From assembly GCA_052033915.1 (NCBI GenBank), contig JBPOJF010000006.1, positions 124,001 to 188,000 on the forward strand: a stretch of 64,000 bases of DNA, written 5' to 3'. A program made the position numbers and the translations under genes. The notes beneath the pieces are model-generated. The model did not search any database. It was given only the letters and a program-made list of their open reading frames with translations, and had not been told where the DNA came from. Each line of letters opens with the position of its first letter. The stretch's first letter is position 1. This DNA is from CALMZY01 sp052033915 (GTDB lineage: Bacteria > Verrucomicrobiota > Kiritimatiellia > CAIQIC01 > JAGNIJ01). Shown one piece after another: positions 34,565-42,374 of the stretch.

Positions 34565-35401
34565 ATGCCGCAGCATTCGTACACGGTCAGCGTCGGAGAA
34601 CAGAATCAGGAGTTGGTCGAGTTCCTGGCGAATCGCCTGCGCACGTCCAGGAAGGGCGCGCGCCGATTGCTGGATGCGCGAGTCGTCTTCGTAAATTCGA
34701 AGCGCGTCTGGATGGCGCGGCATGTCCTGCGTGCAGGGGACGAGGTGGAAGTGAACGCGCCGGCGGCCGCCGCTTCAAACACCGGACGGCCTATTCCTCT
34801 GCTCTTTCAGGACAATACCTGCGTCGTCGCGGACAAGCCGTCCGGAATAACGGCGAATGGCCCCGACAGCCTTGAAACACGGCTCCGAAGCCGGATGCGG
34901 CGGCCCGAACTCATAGCTGTCCACCGTCTGGATCGCGACACGTCCGGATGCCTGCTGTGCGCGGCAACAGCCGCGTCGAAACAGGCCCTGGTGGAGTTGT
35001 TCGAAAGCCGCCGGATCACAAAGACCTATCACGCGATCGTGTCCGGCCGGATTCCAAAAGACCTCCGGGAAATCACCGCCCCTATCGAGGGAAAGACCGC
35101 GATCACGCGCCTGACGCTCCTCAGCGCAAACCGGCTCGCAAGCCACATCAAACTGTCCATCGAAACGGGCCGAACTCACCAGATCCGCAAACACATGGCG
35201 TCGATTCGACACCCCGTCCTGGGCGACAAGGTGTACCTGACCCGCACGCAGCCCGACCCCGAACTTCGTCGCATCCCGCGCCAAATGCTGCACGCCTCAA
35301 GCCTCGCCTTCCGGCATCCGGTCACCGGCGAACTGGTCCGCGCCAGGTCGCCTCTGCCGCCCGACTTTACGACGTGCCTGAAAATGCTGAAGTTGACCTG
35401 A
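34565..35401 (+). CDS. RluA-family pseudouridine synthase
   Basis: 278 residues from ATG 34565 (a GTG three codons earlier is possible). An N-terminal S4 RNA-binding domain (LVEFLANRLRTSRKGARRLL) is followed by the RluA catalytic domain with HRLDRDTSGCLL carrying the catalytic Asp, then ETGRTHQIRKHMASIRHPVLGD. It isomerises uridine in rRNA or tRNA; the exact site cannot be told. TATAGT lies just upstream of the start and no ribosome-binding site is visible. Confidence 0.92.
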   Translation: MPQHSYTVSVGEQNQELVEFLANRLRTSRKGARRLLDARVVFVNSKRVWMARHVLRAGDEVEVNAPAAAASNTGRPIPLLFQDNTCVVADKPSGITANGPDSLETRLRSRMRRPELIAVHRLDRDTSGCLLCAATAASKQALVELFESRRITKTYHAIVSGRIPKDLREITAPIEGKTAITRLTLLSANRLASHIKLSIETGRTHQIRKHMASIRHPVLGDKVYLTRTQPDPELRRIPRQMLHASSLAFRHPVTGELVRARSPLPPDFTTCLKMLKLT

Positions 35402-35458
35402 GCTTGGAGAGCCTGTGTCCCGCTCGGGGCTTGCCCGGAGATTGCGCGAGGGCTCGGG

Positions 35459-35686
35459 TTATGACCTGTGGCGGAAGGTAATACGGCCTTTGGTGAGGTC
35501 GTAGGGAGTCATCTCGACCGTGACGCGATCGCCGGTTGTGATCTTGATGAAATGTTTGCGCATCTTCCCCGAAATGTGGGCAAGGATCTCGTGGCCGTTC
35601 GCCAGCTTGACCTTGTACATGGTCGCCGGAAGCACCTTCGTAACCACACCATCAACCTGAATCAAATCCTCTTTGCCTTCTGCCAT
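35459..35686 (-). CDS. infA: translation initiation factor IF-1
   Basis: 75 residues, one OB-fold domain: EGKEDLIQVDGVVTKVLPAT, KVKLANGHEILAHISGKMRK, TTGDRVTVEMTPYDLTKGRI. The start is ATG 35686 with AGGAG upstream. It binds the 30S A site during initiation. Confidence 0.96.
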   Translation of the reverse strand: MAEGKEDLIQVDGVVTKVLPATMYKVKLANGHEILAHISGKMRKHFIKITTGDRVTVEMTPYDLTKGRITFRHRS

Positions 35687-35742
35687 CGGGGTCTCCTGAC
35701 TGCATGGACGCCTGCTTTGAAACGGCTCCAATAGAAGGCTTA

Positions 35743-35771
35743 ACACTACAACGAATAGAGGCGGACCGCAA
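35743..35771 (-). promoter_or_regulatory. candidate infA promoter
   Basis: On the minus strand: TTGCGG, 17-base spacer, TAGTGT, 57 bases before the infA start. If real, the opposite-strand gene cannot extend its coding region comfortably back to 35704. Confidence 0.45.
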
Positions 35772-35850
35772 GAGGCCATTTTACGGCTTGCGCGCCGACG
35801 CGCCGCTCTTCGGAGGACTTGGCATTGCCAAGGCCCTGCCCTTGTGCTAC

Positions 35851-36462
35851 ATGTCGCTCCATACGGGCGCTTACATCGTGAGTAAACAGCATTTCGACAT
35901 CAATCGGCCGATCCACCTGGCGCGCCGCGACGTCTTTTTCGAGCGCGCGATGGAGTTGCTCTGCGTTCCGCTGAAGAACCTGAGCACCGGCGATCGAATC
36001 CGGAGTTCCGATCTCGTCCTTTCCATGCTGAAAACGGCGGAGTCGCACGCCTTCTTTGCCATCCAGTCATCGAACACGGTGGCGCAGGAAAGCGATTTCC
36101 TCCGCTTTCTCCGCCTGATTTCCGACAACGTCAAATCCGCTCACGCGATGATGCAGCACCAGTTTCACCTCGAAGCGGAAGAGAGTTTTCTTTGCCAGTT
36201 TTTGAACGCCACTCCCGAGCAATGCGTGCTCCCCGCCATGCACTATCAGCGGCGCGCGGAAGATATCCTTCAGGGGCTTTGGAACGTGCTTCAGCTCGCG
36301 CACACGGCCTACCGGTCGCTCCAGACGGCGAATCTGCAGAAGCTGACGGAGGAAGAGCGCGCCCGGTATCACAAGGCCTACGAAAGCTTCCGGAACGATA
36401 TCACCACCCGGTACCCCGTGCCGGGAATGACCCCACAACAGAACGCCTCACAGCCTCAGTGA
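35851..36462 (+). CDS. helical hypothetical protein
   Basis: 203 residues from ATG 35851. The open frame goes back to ATG 35704, but its first 20 codons include TTA, CTA, CGA and two ATA, unlike the GC-rich codons further on, and they overlap the candidate infA promoter, so the shorter form is preferred. The sequence is mostly alpha-helical with many Gln, His and Phe (MMQHQFHLEAEESFLCQFL, MHYQRRAEDILQGLWNVLQL). It has no signal peptide or membrane segment. No family was recognised. Convergent with mutL, 12 bases apart. Confidence 0.6.
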   Translation: MSLHTGAYIVSKQHFDINRPIHLARRDVFFERAMELLCVPLKNLSTGDRIRSSDLVLSMLKTAESHAFFAIQSSNTVAQESDFLRFLRLISDNVKSAHAMMQHQFHLEAEESFLCQFLNATPEQCVLPAMHYQRRAEDILQGLWNVLQLAHTAYRSLQTANLQKLTEEERARYHKAYESFRNDITTRYPVPGMTPQQNASQPQ

Positions 36463-36474
36463 CGGGCCGCCGAT

Positions 36475-38259
36475 TCAGACCCGCCCGAATTTCTTGTGCA
36501 ATTCGCTGAAGCTCATGAAAACGAGCGTCGGGCGGCCATGCGGGCAGGTGTACGGCATTTCCGCGCCGGCCAGGTCAACCACAAGCTGCTCGATCTCGTG
36601 CAGGGTCAGCCGATCGCGCGCCTTGACGGCCGCTTTGCACGCGGCCTGGGCCACATCCTCCTCGGACCATCGCTCGGTCCCCCCGCGCGCTCCGCTGCGT
36701 TCCAGGCTCCCGGCCACCGCGGACAACAGGTCCGAGGCGGAAGCGCCACCGATACAAGCGGGCAAGGCGTCCACAAGGAAACTGTCGCCGCCGAACTCGG
36801 AAATCCCGAAACCCATCTCCCGGAGAAGAGCCAGGTTCTCACGCACGCGCTGCGCGTCCTGGGGAAGAAGATCCACCGTTTCCGGCGCGAGAAGCCCCTG
36901 GCCGGCCACGGAACGGGTTTTCAGCTCCCGCATGTACCGTTCGAACAGCAGGCGCTCATGCGCGGCGTGGGGGTCCATCAGGACCAGGCCGTCTTCCGTT
37001 TCCATGACCACATAGAGCCCGCCCACCTGCCCCAGAACACGGCACCAGGACCAGGGCCGGGCCGTCTCCGCCGTCGTCATCGTCTGCCCGCTCTTCGCCT
37101 CCGGCATCGGAAAGGCGGCCGATGTTTCCGCCTCCTCGGAGGGCATCATGGGAAGGCGCGGATAGGAAAATGTGCGAGCCTCGGGAAGATCCGGGATGTT
37201 GACCCGAGGCGGCGCGTCGGAATCCGAGGCAGTTCGGGGCGGGACTCCCGCCGGGTCCTCCGGAGAATTCGATAAGGCCCGGCGCAGCGCCTGGATCACC
37301 GCGTCGCGCACATCAAACGGCTTTCGGAAACGGACTTCTTTCTTGGCCGGATGGACATTCACATCGACCATCGAAGGGGCCATGTCCATATGGAGGAACA
37401 AGACGGGATACCGACCCTTGGGCAGAAGGGTGTGGTAGGCCTCCGCCACCGCATGGCTGAGCATCGGGGCCGAGGCGGGCCGCCGGTTGATAAAAATATA
37501 CTGTCCGGTCCGGTCCGCCCGGCCGGCCTGCGGCAATCCGGCGTATCCCCGGATCGCGATCCCGCCGGCCTCCAGGTTCACGGGACGGAGCATCCGGGTG
37601 AATTCCGCGCCGAACAATTCTCTCATCCGGTCCTCCAAACCCGCGCCGGCAGCGAGACGGTGCGTTTCCCTCCCGTCCACGACCAGCACGAACCCCACCT
37701 CGGGATACGACAGGGCGTACACCAGGAACATCTGACGCACATGCGAGAGTTCCGTCTGCGCGGAACGAAGAAATTTACGCCGGGCGGGAACGTTGAAAAA
37801 GAGACGCCGCACCTGAATGCTCGTTCCCGCCGGACAACCGGCCTCGCGGACATCCTGAATTTTTCCGCCGGACATCACCACTTCCACGCCGCCGACGTCG
37901 GACGACCGGCGCGTCGAGAGGGAAAACTGGGAAACCGCCGAGACGGCGGCAAGGGCCTCGCCCCGGAACCCCAGCGTGCTGACATGCTCAATGTCGTCGG
38001 CGTCGCGAATCTTGCTGGTGGCGTGACGTTCGACGGAGAGCAGCGCGCTGTCCCGGCCCATTCCCGATCCGTTATCGGACACCGCGATCAGGTTGCGCCC
38101 TCCGTCCGCCACCTCGACATGAATCCGGGTGGCACCCGCGTCCAACGCGTTTTCGACGAGTTCTTTCACCACGGACGCGGGCCGGTCCACCACTTCGCCG
38201 GCCGCGATCTTGTTGGCGACGTGGTCCGGAAGGATCTGGATCTGGCGCGGTTCAGGCAT
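36475..38259 (-). CDS. mutL: DNA mismatch repair protein MutL
   Basis: 594 residues from ATG 38259. N-terminal GHKL ATPase motifs: KIAAGEVVDRPASVVKELVE (with NALDAG), DNGSGM, RHATSKI, TLGFRGEALAAVSAV. The C-terminal dimerisation domain has MDPHAAHERLLFERY, which fits the endonuclease motif D(Q)HAxxExxxxE, and CPHGRPT near the end, so it looks like a nicking MutL as in organisms without MutH. Confidence 0.95.
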   Translation of the reverse strand: MPEPRQIQILPDHVANKIAAGEVVDRPASVVKELVENALDAGATRIHVEVADGGRNLIAVSDNGSGMGRDSALLSVERHATSKIRDADDIEHVSTLGFRGEALAAVSAVSQFSLSTRRSSDVGGVEVVMSGGKIQDVREAGCPAGTSIQVRRLFFNVPARRKFLRSAQTELSHVRQMFLVYALSYPEVGFVLVVDGRETHRLAAGAGLEDRMRELFGAEFTRMLRPVNLEAGGIAIRGYAGLPQAGRADRTGQYIFINRRPASAPMLSHAVAEAYHTLLPKGRYPVLFLHMDMAPSMVDVNVHPAKKEVRFRKPFDVRDAVIQALRRALSNSPEDPAGVPPRTASDSDAPPRVNIPDLPEARTFSYPRLPMMPSEEAETSAAFPMPEAKSGQTMTTAETARPWSWCRVLGQVGGLYVVMETEDGLVLMDPHAAHERLLFERYMRELKTRSVAGQGLLAPETVDLLPQDAQRVRENLALLREMGFGISEFGGDSFLVDALPACIGGASASDLLSAVAGSLERSGARGGTERWSEEDVAQAACKAAVKARDRLTLHEIEQLVVDLAGAEMPYTCPHGRPTLVFMSFSELHKKFGRV

Positions 38260-38372
38260 GCGGAGATTGTAGGCGGATGAATGCCGGACGTCCAACCTCG
38301 AACGCCACACGAAGGCGGACGGAAACCGGCTCTACCGGGACCCCCTTCGCCGTTCGGCGTTCTTCCGTCCGG

Positions 38373-39821
38373 TCACAGGATTTCAATCACCACGTCGTCC
38401 TTGTCCGTCTGCGTAACAGGCTCAACCGCAATGGCCTTGTAGGTCGGAAGAAACCGATAGTAAACCTGCAACGTGAGCGCCGCGAGCGTGGTGCTGTACA
38501 CCGGCCCCAAGTGGGTTTCCTTGCCGGTGTCGCCGGTCAGATTGGCGCCGGCCGAATTCCAACTGCCGTCCTCGTTCTGATTCTTCACATACGTGCGCGC
38601 AAACTTGGAGTTCCAGCCCGACCAGGTCTGTCCACCCTGATGGAATTTCGCCTGCGTGATGTAATACCAGGCATACATGGGCCACTCGTCCGGCTTGTCC
38701 CAGTCGCATTTTGCGCCGGTTAATGCCTGGAGCCCCTGCCGGCATTCCTTGTCCATGGCGCGGCCGAGCAGTTGAAGGCAAAGCACGCCGATGCCGGTAA
38801 TGGAATCCGTCTTATGCTCCTTGGGGTCGGTATAATAGAAACGCCCGGTCTCCGGGTCCGAAGCGGACTTGATATCGCGGACGGCTTTCTCCATGGCCTC
38901 CTTGATACCCGGATTTTCCGCTCCGGCGATATAGGCGGACTTGAGCGCCTGAATCTGCCAGCCGGCGATGGACGTGTCGCGGCGCGCGCCCTTGCTGTAG
39001 TTGTAATTCCATCCGCCTCTGGGCTGCTGGCCGTTCAGAATGACCTGGATCGCCTTCTCCATGACGGGTTTGAGAGACGGGATGCGCGTCAATCCGTACG
39101 CCTCGCTGATGGCATACGTGGCGATTCCATGCGCGTAGGGGCCGGGTTGATTATCGGTCTTGCAGAAGCGCCCCTCGGCGTCCTGCTGGGAAATCAGATA
39201 GCGAATGGCCTTCTCGACGGTCTCCCCGTATTGCTCCGACGCGGTCGTCTCTCCATGCGCCAGGTAGGTCAGCAGGGCAAGCCCGGTCATGGCCGTCCTG
39301 TTCGGGCCCCATGAGCCGTCCGGCTTCTGGTTCTTCTTGAGCCATTCCAAGGCTCTGACCACAGCCATTTCCGTGTACTTCCCCCACTGCCCCCCGTAAT
39401 TCTTGAGGGCCGCGGAGCGGCCGCCCGCGGAGCGGCCTTGGAACAAGCCTTTCATGACCAGCGGGCTCTGGATCTCGTTCCGGACCTCCAAGGCGGCGAA
39501 GTCAACGGTGGGTTCCGGCGAAGCAAAGGCGGTAGGCTGGATATCGGGCGGCGCCTCGACCAGGGAGACTTCCGGCGGCGTCACGAGGTCCACCACTTCC
39601 GGCAGTTCCTCCAACTGGTCGATTTCCCTCTGGAAAACCTCCAGTTCCGCGGCGTCCGGCTCCATGATGACGACTTCGACTTCCGGGGTTCTCTCGACGG
39701 CCGTGCCCGTGAAGAATCGAAGCAAAAGGAAGATCAGCACGATGTGAAGGAGGATCGAACCGGTCGGCCCCCAGATGTGGTCGATCATCTTCCTGACGCG
39801 CCAGTCGAAATTTAGATTCAT
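38373..39821 (-). CDS. TonB-like membrane anchor fused to a cyclase-type alpha-toroid domain
   Basis: 482 residues. Residues 1-40 resemble the TonB N-terminus: a short cytoplasmic part, then a membrane helix that carries S22-x3-H26 (GSILLHIVLIFLLLRFF), the spacing of the Ser/His pair TonB uses to contact ExbB/ExbD. Residues about 45-125 form an acidic, Pro-rich linker. From about 150 to 470 there are repeats of the prenyltransferase/squalene-cyclase toroid type (RALEWLKKNQKPDGSWG, AIRYLISQQDAEGRF, QVILNGQQPRGGWNY, FARTYVKNQNEDGSWNS). No DxDD or zinc catalytic motif was seen. It is the last gene after ExbB, ExbD, ExbD and two TPR genes, so it is probably the moving part of an Exb-driven envelope machine. 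Confidence 0.85.
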   Translation of the reverse strand: MNLNFDWRVRKMIDHIWGPTGSILLHIVLIFLLLRFFTGTAVERTPEVEVVIMEPDAAELEVFQREIDQLEELPEVVDLVTPPEVSLVEAPPDIQPTAFASPEPTVDFAALEVRNEIQSPLVMKGLFQGRSAGGRSAALKNYGGQWGKYTEMAVVRALEWLKKNQKPDGSWGPNRTAMTGLALLTYLAHGETTASEQYGETVEKAIRYLISQQDAEGRFCKTDNQPGPYAHGIATYAISEAYGLTRIPSLKPVMEKAIQVILNGQQPRGGWNYNYSKGARRDTSIAGWQIQALKSAYIAGAENPGIKEAMEKAVRDIKSASDPETGRFYYTDPKEHKTDSITGIGVLCLQLLGRAMDKECRQGLQALTGAKCDWDKPDEWPMYAWYYITQAKFHQGGQTWSGWNSKFARTYVKNQNEDGSWNSAGANLTGDTGKETHLGPVYSTTLAALTLQVYYRFLPTYKAIAVEPVTQTDKDDVVIEIL

Positions 39822-39834
39822 GATGAATACTCCG

Positions 39835-40245
39835 TCAGTTTGTACTTACCACCGACAAGTTGACCAACTTGGACTTCGCGCAAAAATCCAACACTCGAAC
39901 CAGATCTTCGTGATGCGACGACGCGGTGCACAGGATGAGAATCGTCTGGCTCTTGTCGATCGACGCCAGCTTCGACAGGAGTTTATCCAGTTCGAGCGCA
40001 TCGACCGGCCGGTCGTTAATCGTGTAGCCCCCGGAAAACACGGTGATGCGGATCATCTTCGGCGGAAGGGTCGTCTGCTCCTGCCGGGCTTCGGGGGACG
40101 GGCGAAAGACATCGAGGTTGGCCACGACATCTTTCGGATGGATCGTCACGAGGAAATAGATCAGGAGCTGGAATACGACGTCGATCATCGGCGTCATCGG
40201 GAGATCCGCCGACGGCATATCGCTTCGTCTTCGTTCTCTCGCCAT
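39835..40245 (-). CDS. ExbD/TolR-family proton-channel subunit (copy 2)
   Basis: 136 residues. One membrane helix with the conserved Asp22 in LPMTPMIDVVFQLLIYF, then a periplasmic TolR-like domain. It follows ExbD copy 1 by six bases. Confidence 0.9.
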   Translation of the reverse strand: MARERRRSDMPSADLPMTPMIDVVFQLLIYFLVTIHPKDVVANLDVFRPSPEARQEQTTLPPKMIRITVFSGGYTINDRPVDALELDKLLSKLASIDKSQTILILCTASSHHEDLVRVLDFCAKSKLVNLSVVSTN

Positions 40246-40251
40246 AGCGCG

Positions 40252-40662
40252 TTACCCCCTTTCCTTGAGGGCGGCAAATTTGACCTTCCAGAGCCCCGCG
40301 GCGGCGCAGGCGTCCATGACCCCCTTGATGTCTTCGTGCTTCGCCTTGGCGTCGCCGCGAATGACGACGGGCAGGGTCTGTCCGCTCTCGGCCACGGCCT
40401 TTTTCAGGATACTGCACAGAACGGCCTGCGACATGTACGTGCGGGCGATGGAAATCCGGCCGTCGGGCCCGACATCCACCAGGACTTCCCGCGGATCCTT
40501 CTTCTCCTCGGCCACGGCATGAGGCGCCATGGCCAATTTCAGCCTCGTATCCAGTGCCTTGCTCTGCATATCCGCCGTGGTAATGAAGAAAATGATGAGC
40601 TGGAACACGACGTCGATCATCGGCGTCATGTTCATCGCGGCATCTTCCATGCTTCGTCGCAT
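40252..40662 (-). CDS. ExbD/TolR-family proton-channel subunit (copy 1)
   Basis: 136 residues. One membrane helix with conserved Asp17 in MNMTPMIDVVFQLIIFF, and a periplasmic domain containing DPREVLVDVGPDGRISI and VVIRGDAKAKHEDIKGVMD, typical of ExbD. It lies 24 bases after exbB. Two different ExbD proteins in one cluster suggest a hetero-oligomer. Confidence 0.92.
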   Translation of the reverse strand: MRRSMEDAAMNMTPMIDVVFQLIIFFITTADMQSKALDTRLKLAMAPHAVAEEKKDPREVLVDVGPDGRISIARTYMSQAVLCSILKKAVAESGQTLPVVIRGDAKAKHEDIKGVMDACAAAGLWKVKFAALKERG

Positions 40663-40686
40663 CGGAATGACTCCTGAAACAGTGAC

Positions 40687-41490
40687 TTACTCTTCGACCA
40701 CTTCGACGTTTCTCAGCGACTTGATGAGGTCCATCGTCAGGGCTTCCATCCCCAGGATGATGGACGTCGCGCGGTTCTTGAAGAACGTGTAGAAACTGAT
40801 CGCCGGGATGGCGACCACAAGGCCGGCGGCCGTTGTCCACAGCGCCTGCGCAATGTTCAAGGCCAGTAGGGCCTGCTGCGCCGCGCCCGCCTGGGTCGTG
40901 GCCAGGGAGGCGAAGGCGTAAATCATGCCTTGCACGGTTCCGAGCAGCCCGAGCATTGGTGAGAGGTTCGCGCAGACGTTCAAATACGCGACGCGCTGCA
41001 TGAGTTTCTCTCCCTCGATGTCGGCCGCGACGCGCACGACGTCCTGGATGACATCGTATCCTTCCTTCACATTGCTGAAGCCGGCGGACAGGATGTTCGC
41101 CATCGGGCCCGGCGAGTCCTCACAGTGCTTCAGGGCCTTCATCACATCGCCCTGCTCCATCGAGGAGCGCACTTCCTCCACCAGCGCGTCGGGAACTATC
41201 TTCTTCTGGCGGATGGTCACGAAGGAGTCGATCGCCAGCGCAACCGCGGCAATGGAGGTGGCGCCCAGACTGATCCAGATGATAATCCCCAGCCAGCCGC
41301 TGCTCATTACCACGGTGAAGAACCCCAGGCCGGACGGTTTTTCCGCCTGCGCCTGCGCCGCCGCTTCCTGGTTCAATTCCATTCCGGCTGCGGGCGCGGC
41401 GGCCGGCTCTTGGGCGTACACGCCCGTTCCGAAGCCGACAAACACCAAGGCCGCAACCAGCGCCAGAATCCCAAACACTCTCTTCCGCAT
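40687..41490 (-). CDS. ExbB/TolQ/MotA-family proton-channel subunit
   Basis: 267 residues from ATG 41490, preceded by AGGAGGAG. An N-terminal signal-like helix ending VYAQEP and an Ala/Gln-rich segment come before the three ExbB helices (GWLGIIIWISLGATSIAAVA; ANLSPMLGLLGTVQGMIYAF; ALWTTAAGLVVAIPAISFYT). The conserved pore-lining region GLLGTVxGM is intact. With ExbD it uses the proton-motive force to do work in the periplasm. Confidence 0.93.
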   Translation of the reverse strand: MRKRVFGILALVAALVFVGFGTGVYAQEPAAAPAAGMELNQEAAAQAQAEKPSGLGFFTVVMSSGWLGIIIWISLGATSIAAVALAIDSFVTIRQKKIVPDALVEEVRSSMEQGDVMKALKHCEDSPGPMANILSAGFSNVKEGYDVIQDVVRVAADIEGEKLMQRVAYLNVCANLSPMLGLLGTVQGMIYAFASLATTQAGAAQQALLALNIAQALWTTAAGLVVAIPAISFYTFFKNRATSIILGMEALTMDLIKSLRNVEVVEE

Positions 41491-41553
41491 GTGAATCTCC
41501 TCCTCGTTTGTCCGTTTCGGACAGATCTTCCATCCGTTTACATTCAGCCTCAT

Positions 41554-42342
41554 TTACAGCCTGCCCTTGGCCGCGGCCGCCTCCGGGCTGCCCGGATAAT
41601 CGTCCACAAGCTTCTTGAACATCCCCTTGGATCGGGCATCCCTCAATTTTTCGAGCGCATCGCCCGCTTTGAACAGGGCTTCAGGCTGAATCGCCTTCTC
41701 GCTCTCGAACAGAATCACGGTGCGCAGATAATCCAGGGCGGCGGCCTCGGTTTGTGCCTGCGCCATCTTGACGTCGCCGCGCATCACCTGCGCCCGGGCG
41801 GCATCCTCCCTGGAGCCGTTGCGGATCGCGACGGCCAGTTGCTGCTCCAGCTTCTCGTACTGCTTCGCGTCCAGCAGCGTGCGGCGATAGCCCCATTGCA
41901 GGTCGGAATCTTCCTTGCTCTTTGGCGAGGCGGAAAACAACTTTTCATAGGCGCTGATCGCGCTCAGCGAATCGCCCTTCCGCGCATACACCTTCGGCAG
42001 CAACGCGCGCGCCTGATGATCCCAGTCGAGGAACCGATAGCGCAGGATGACCTCCTCGAGAAGTTTGACGGCCTCGTCGTACTGCCTGGCCTCCAGCAGT
42101 TGGGCCGCCTTGTCGATTTCGGCGGGTTTGTCGGCCACCGCCCTGGCGTACTGGCCGGGAAAGAAGCTGCGCGTGCCTTGCGCGGTGGTCAGAATGATCT
42201 CGCCGTTGGACTTGGCGCGGATATCCGTGCCGTCGATTCGTTGGCCGGCGGTCGTGATCACGTACGCGGCCTGGCCGGCCGTCGCCGCGAACGCCGCGAC
42301 AATGAGAAGTCCGTATCGAACCGTCTTGCTGAGTTGACTCAT
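41554..42342 (-). CDS. periplasmic TPR protein of the Exb cluster (short)
   Basis: 262 residues from ATG 42342, which has GGAG upstream; an in-frame GTG at 42378 would overlap the previous stop. The signal peptide ends near QAAYV. A small beta segment (ITTAGQRIDGTDIRAKSNGE) is followed by TPR-like helices (AAQLLEARQYDEAVKLLEEV, ALLPKVYARKGDSLSAISAY). Probably a scaffold in the Exb-driven complex. Confidence 0.8.
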   Translation of the reverse strand: MSQLSKTVRYGLLIVAAFAATAGQAAYVITTAGQRIDGTDIRAKSNGEIILTTAQGTRSFFPGQYARAVADKPAEIDKAAQLLEARQYDEAVKLLEEVILRYRFLDWDHQARALLPKVYARKGDSLSAISAYEKLFSASPKSKEDSDLQWGYRRTLLDAKQYEKLEQQLAVAIRNGSREDAARAQVMRGDVKMAQAQTEAAALDYLRTVILFESEKAIQPEALFKAGDALEKLRDARSKGMFKKLVDDYPGSPEAAAAKGRL

Positions 42343-42374
42343 ATCACTGCTCCATTCCTGGATCATCCCGCGCG

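Noticed and set aside
35704..35850. N-terminal extension of the helical hypothetical protein
   Set aside because: The first codons include several A/T-ending rare codons (TTA, ATA, CTA) and the region contains a good infA promoter on the other strand.
38373..39821. Annotation as a functional squalene/hopene cyclase or prenyltransferase
   Set aside because: No DxDD-type catalytic motif or zinc ligands were seen, and the N-terminus is a TonB-like anchor in an Exb operon.
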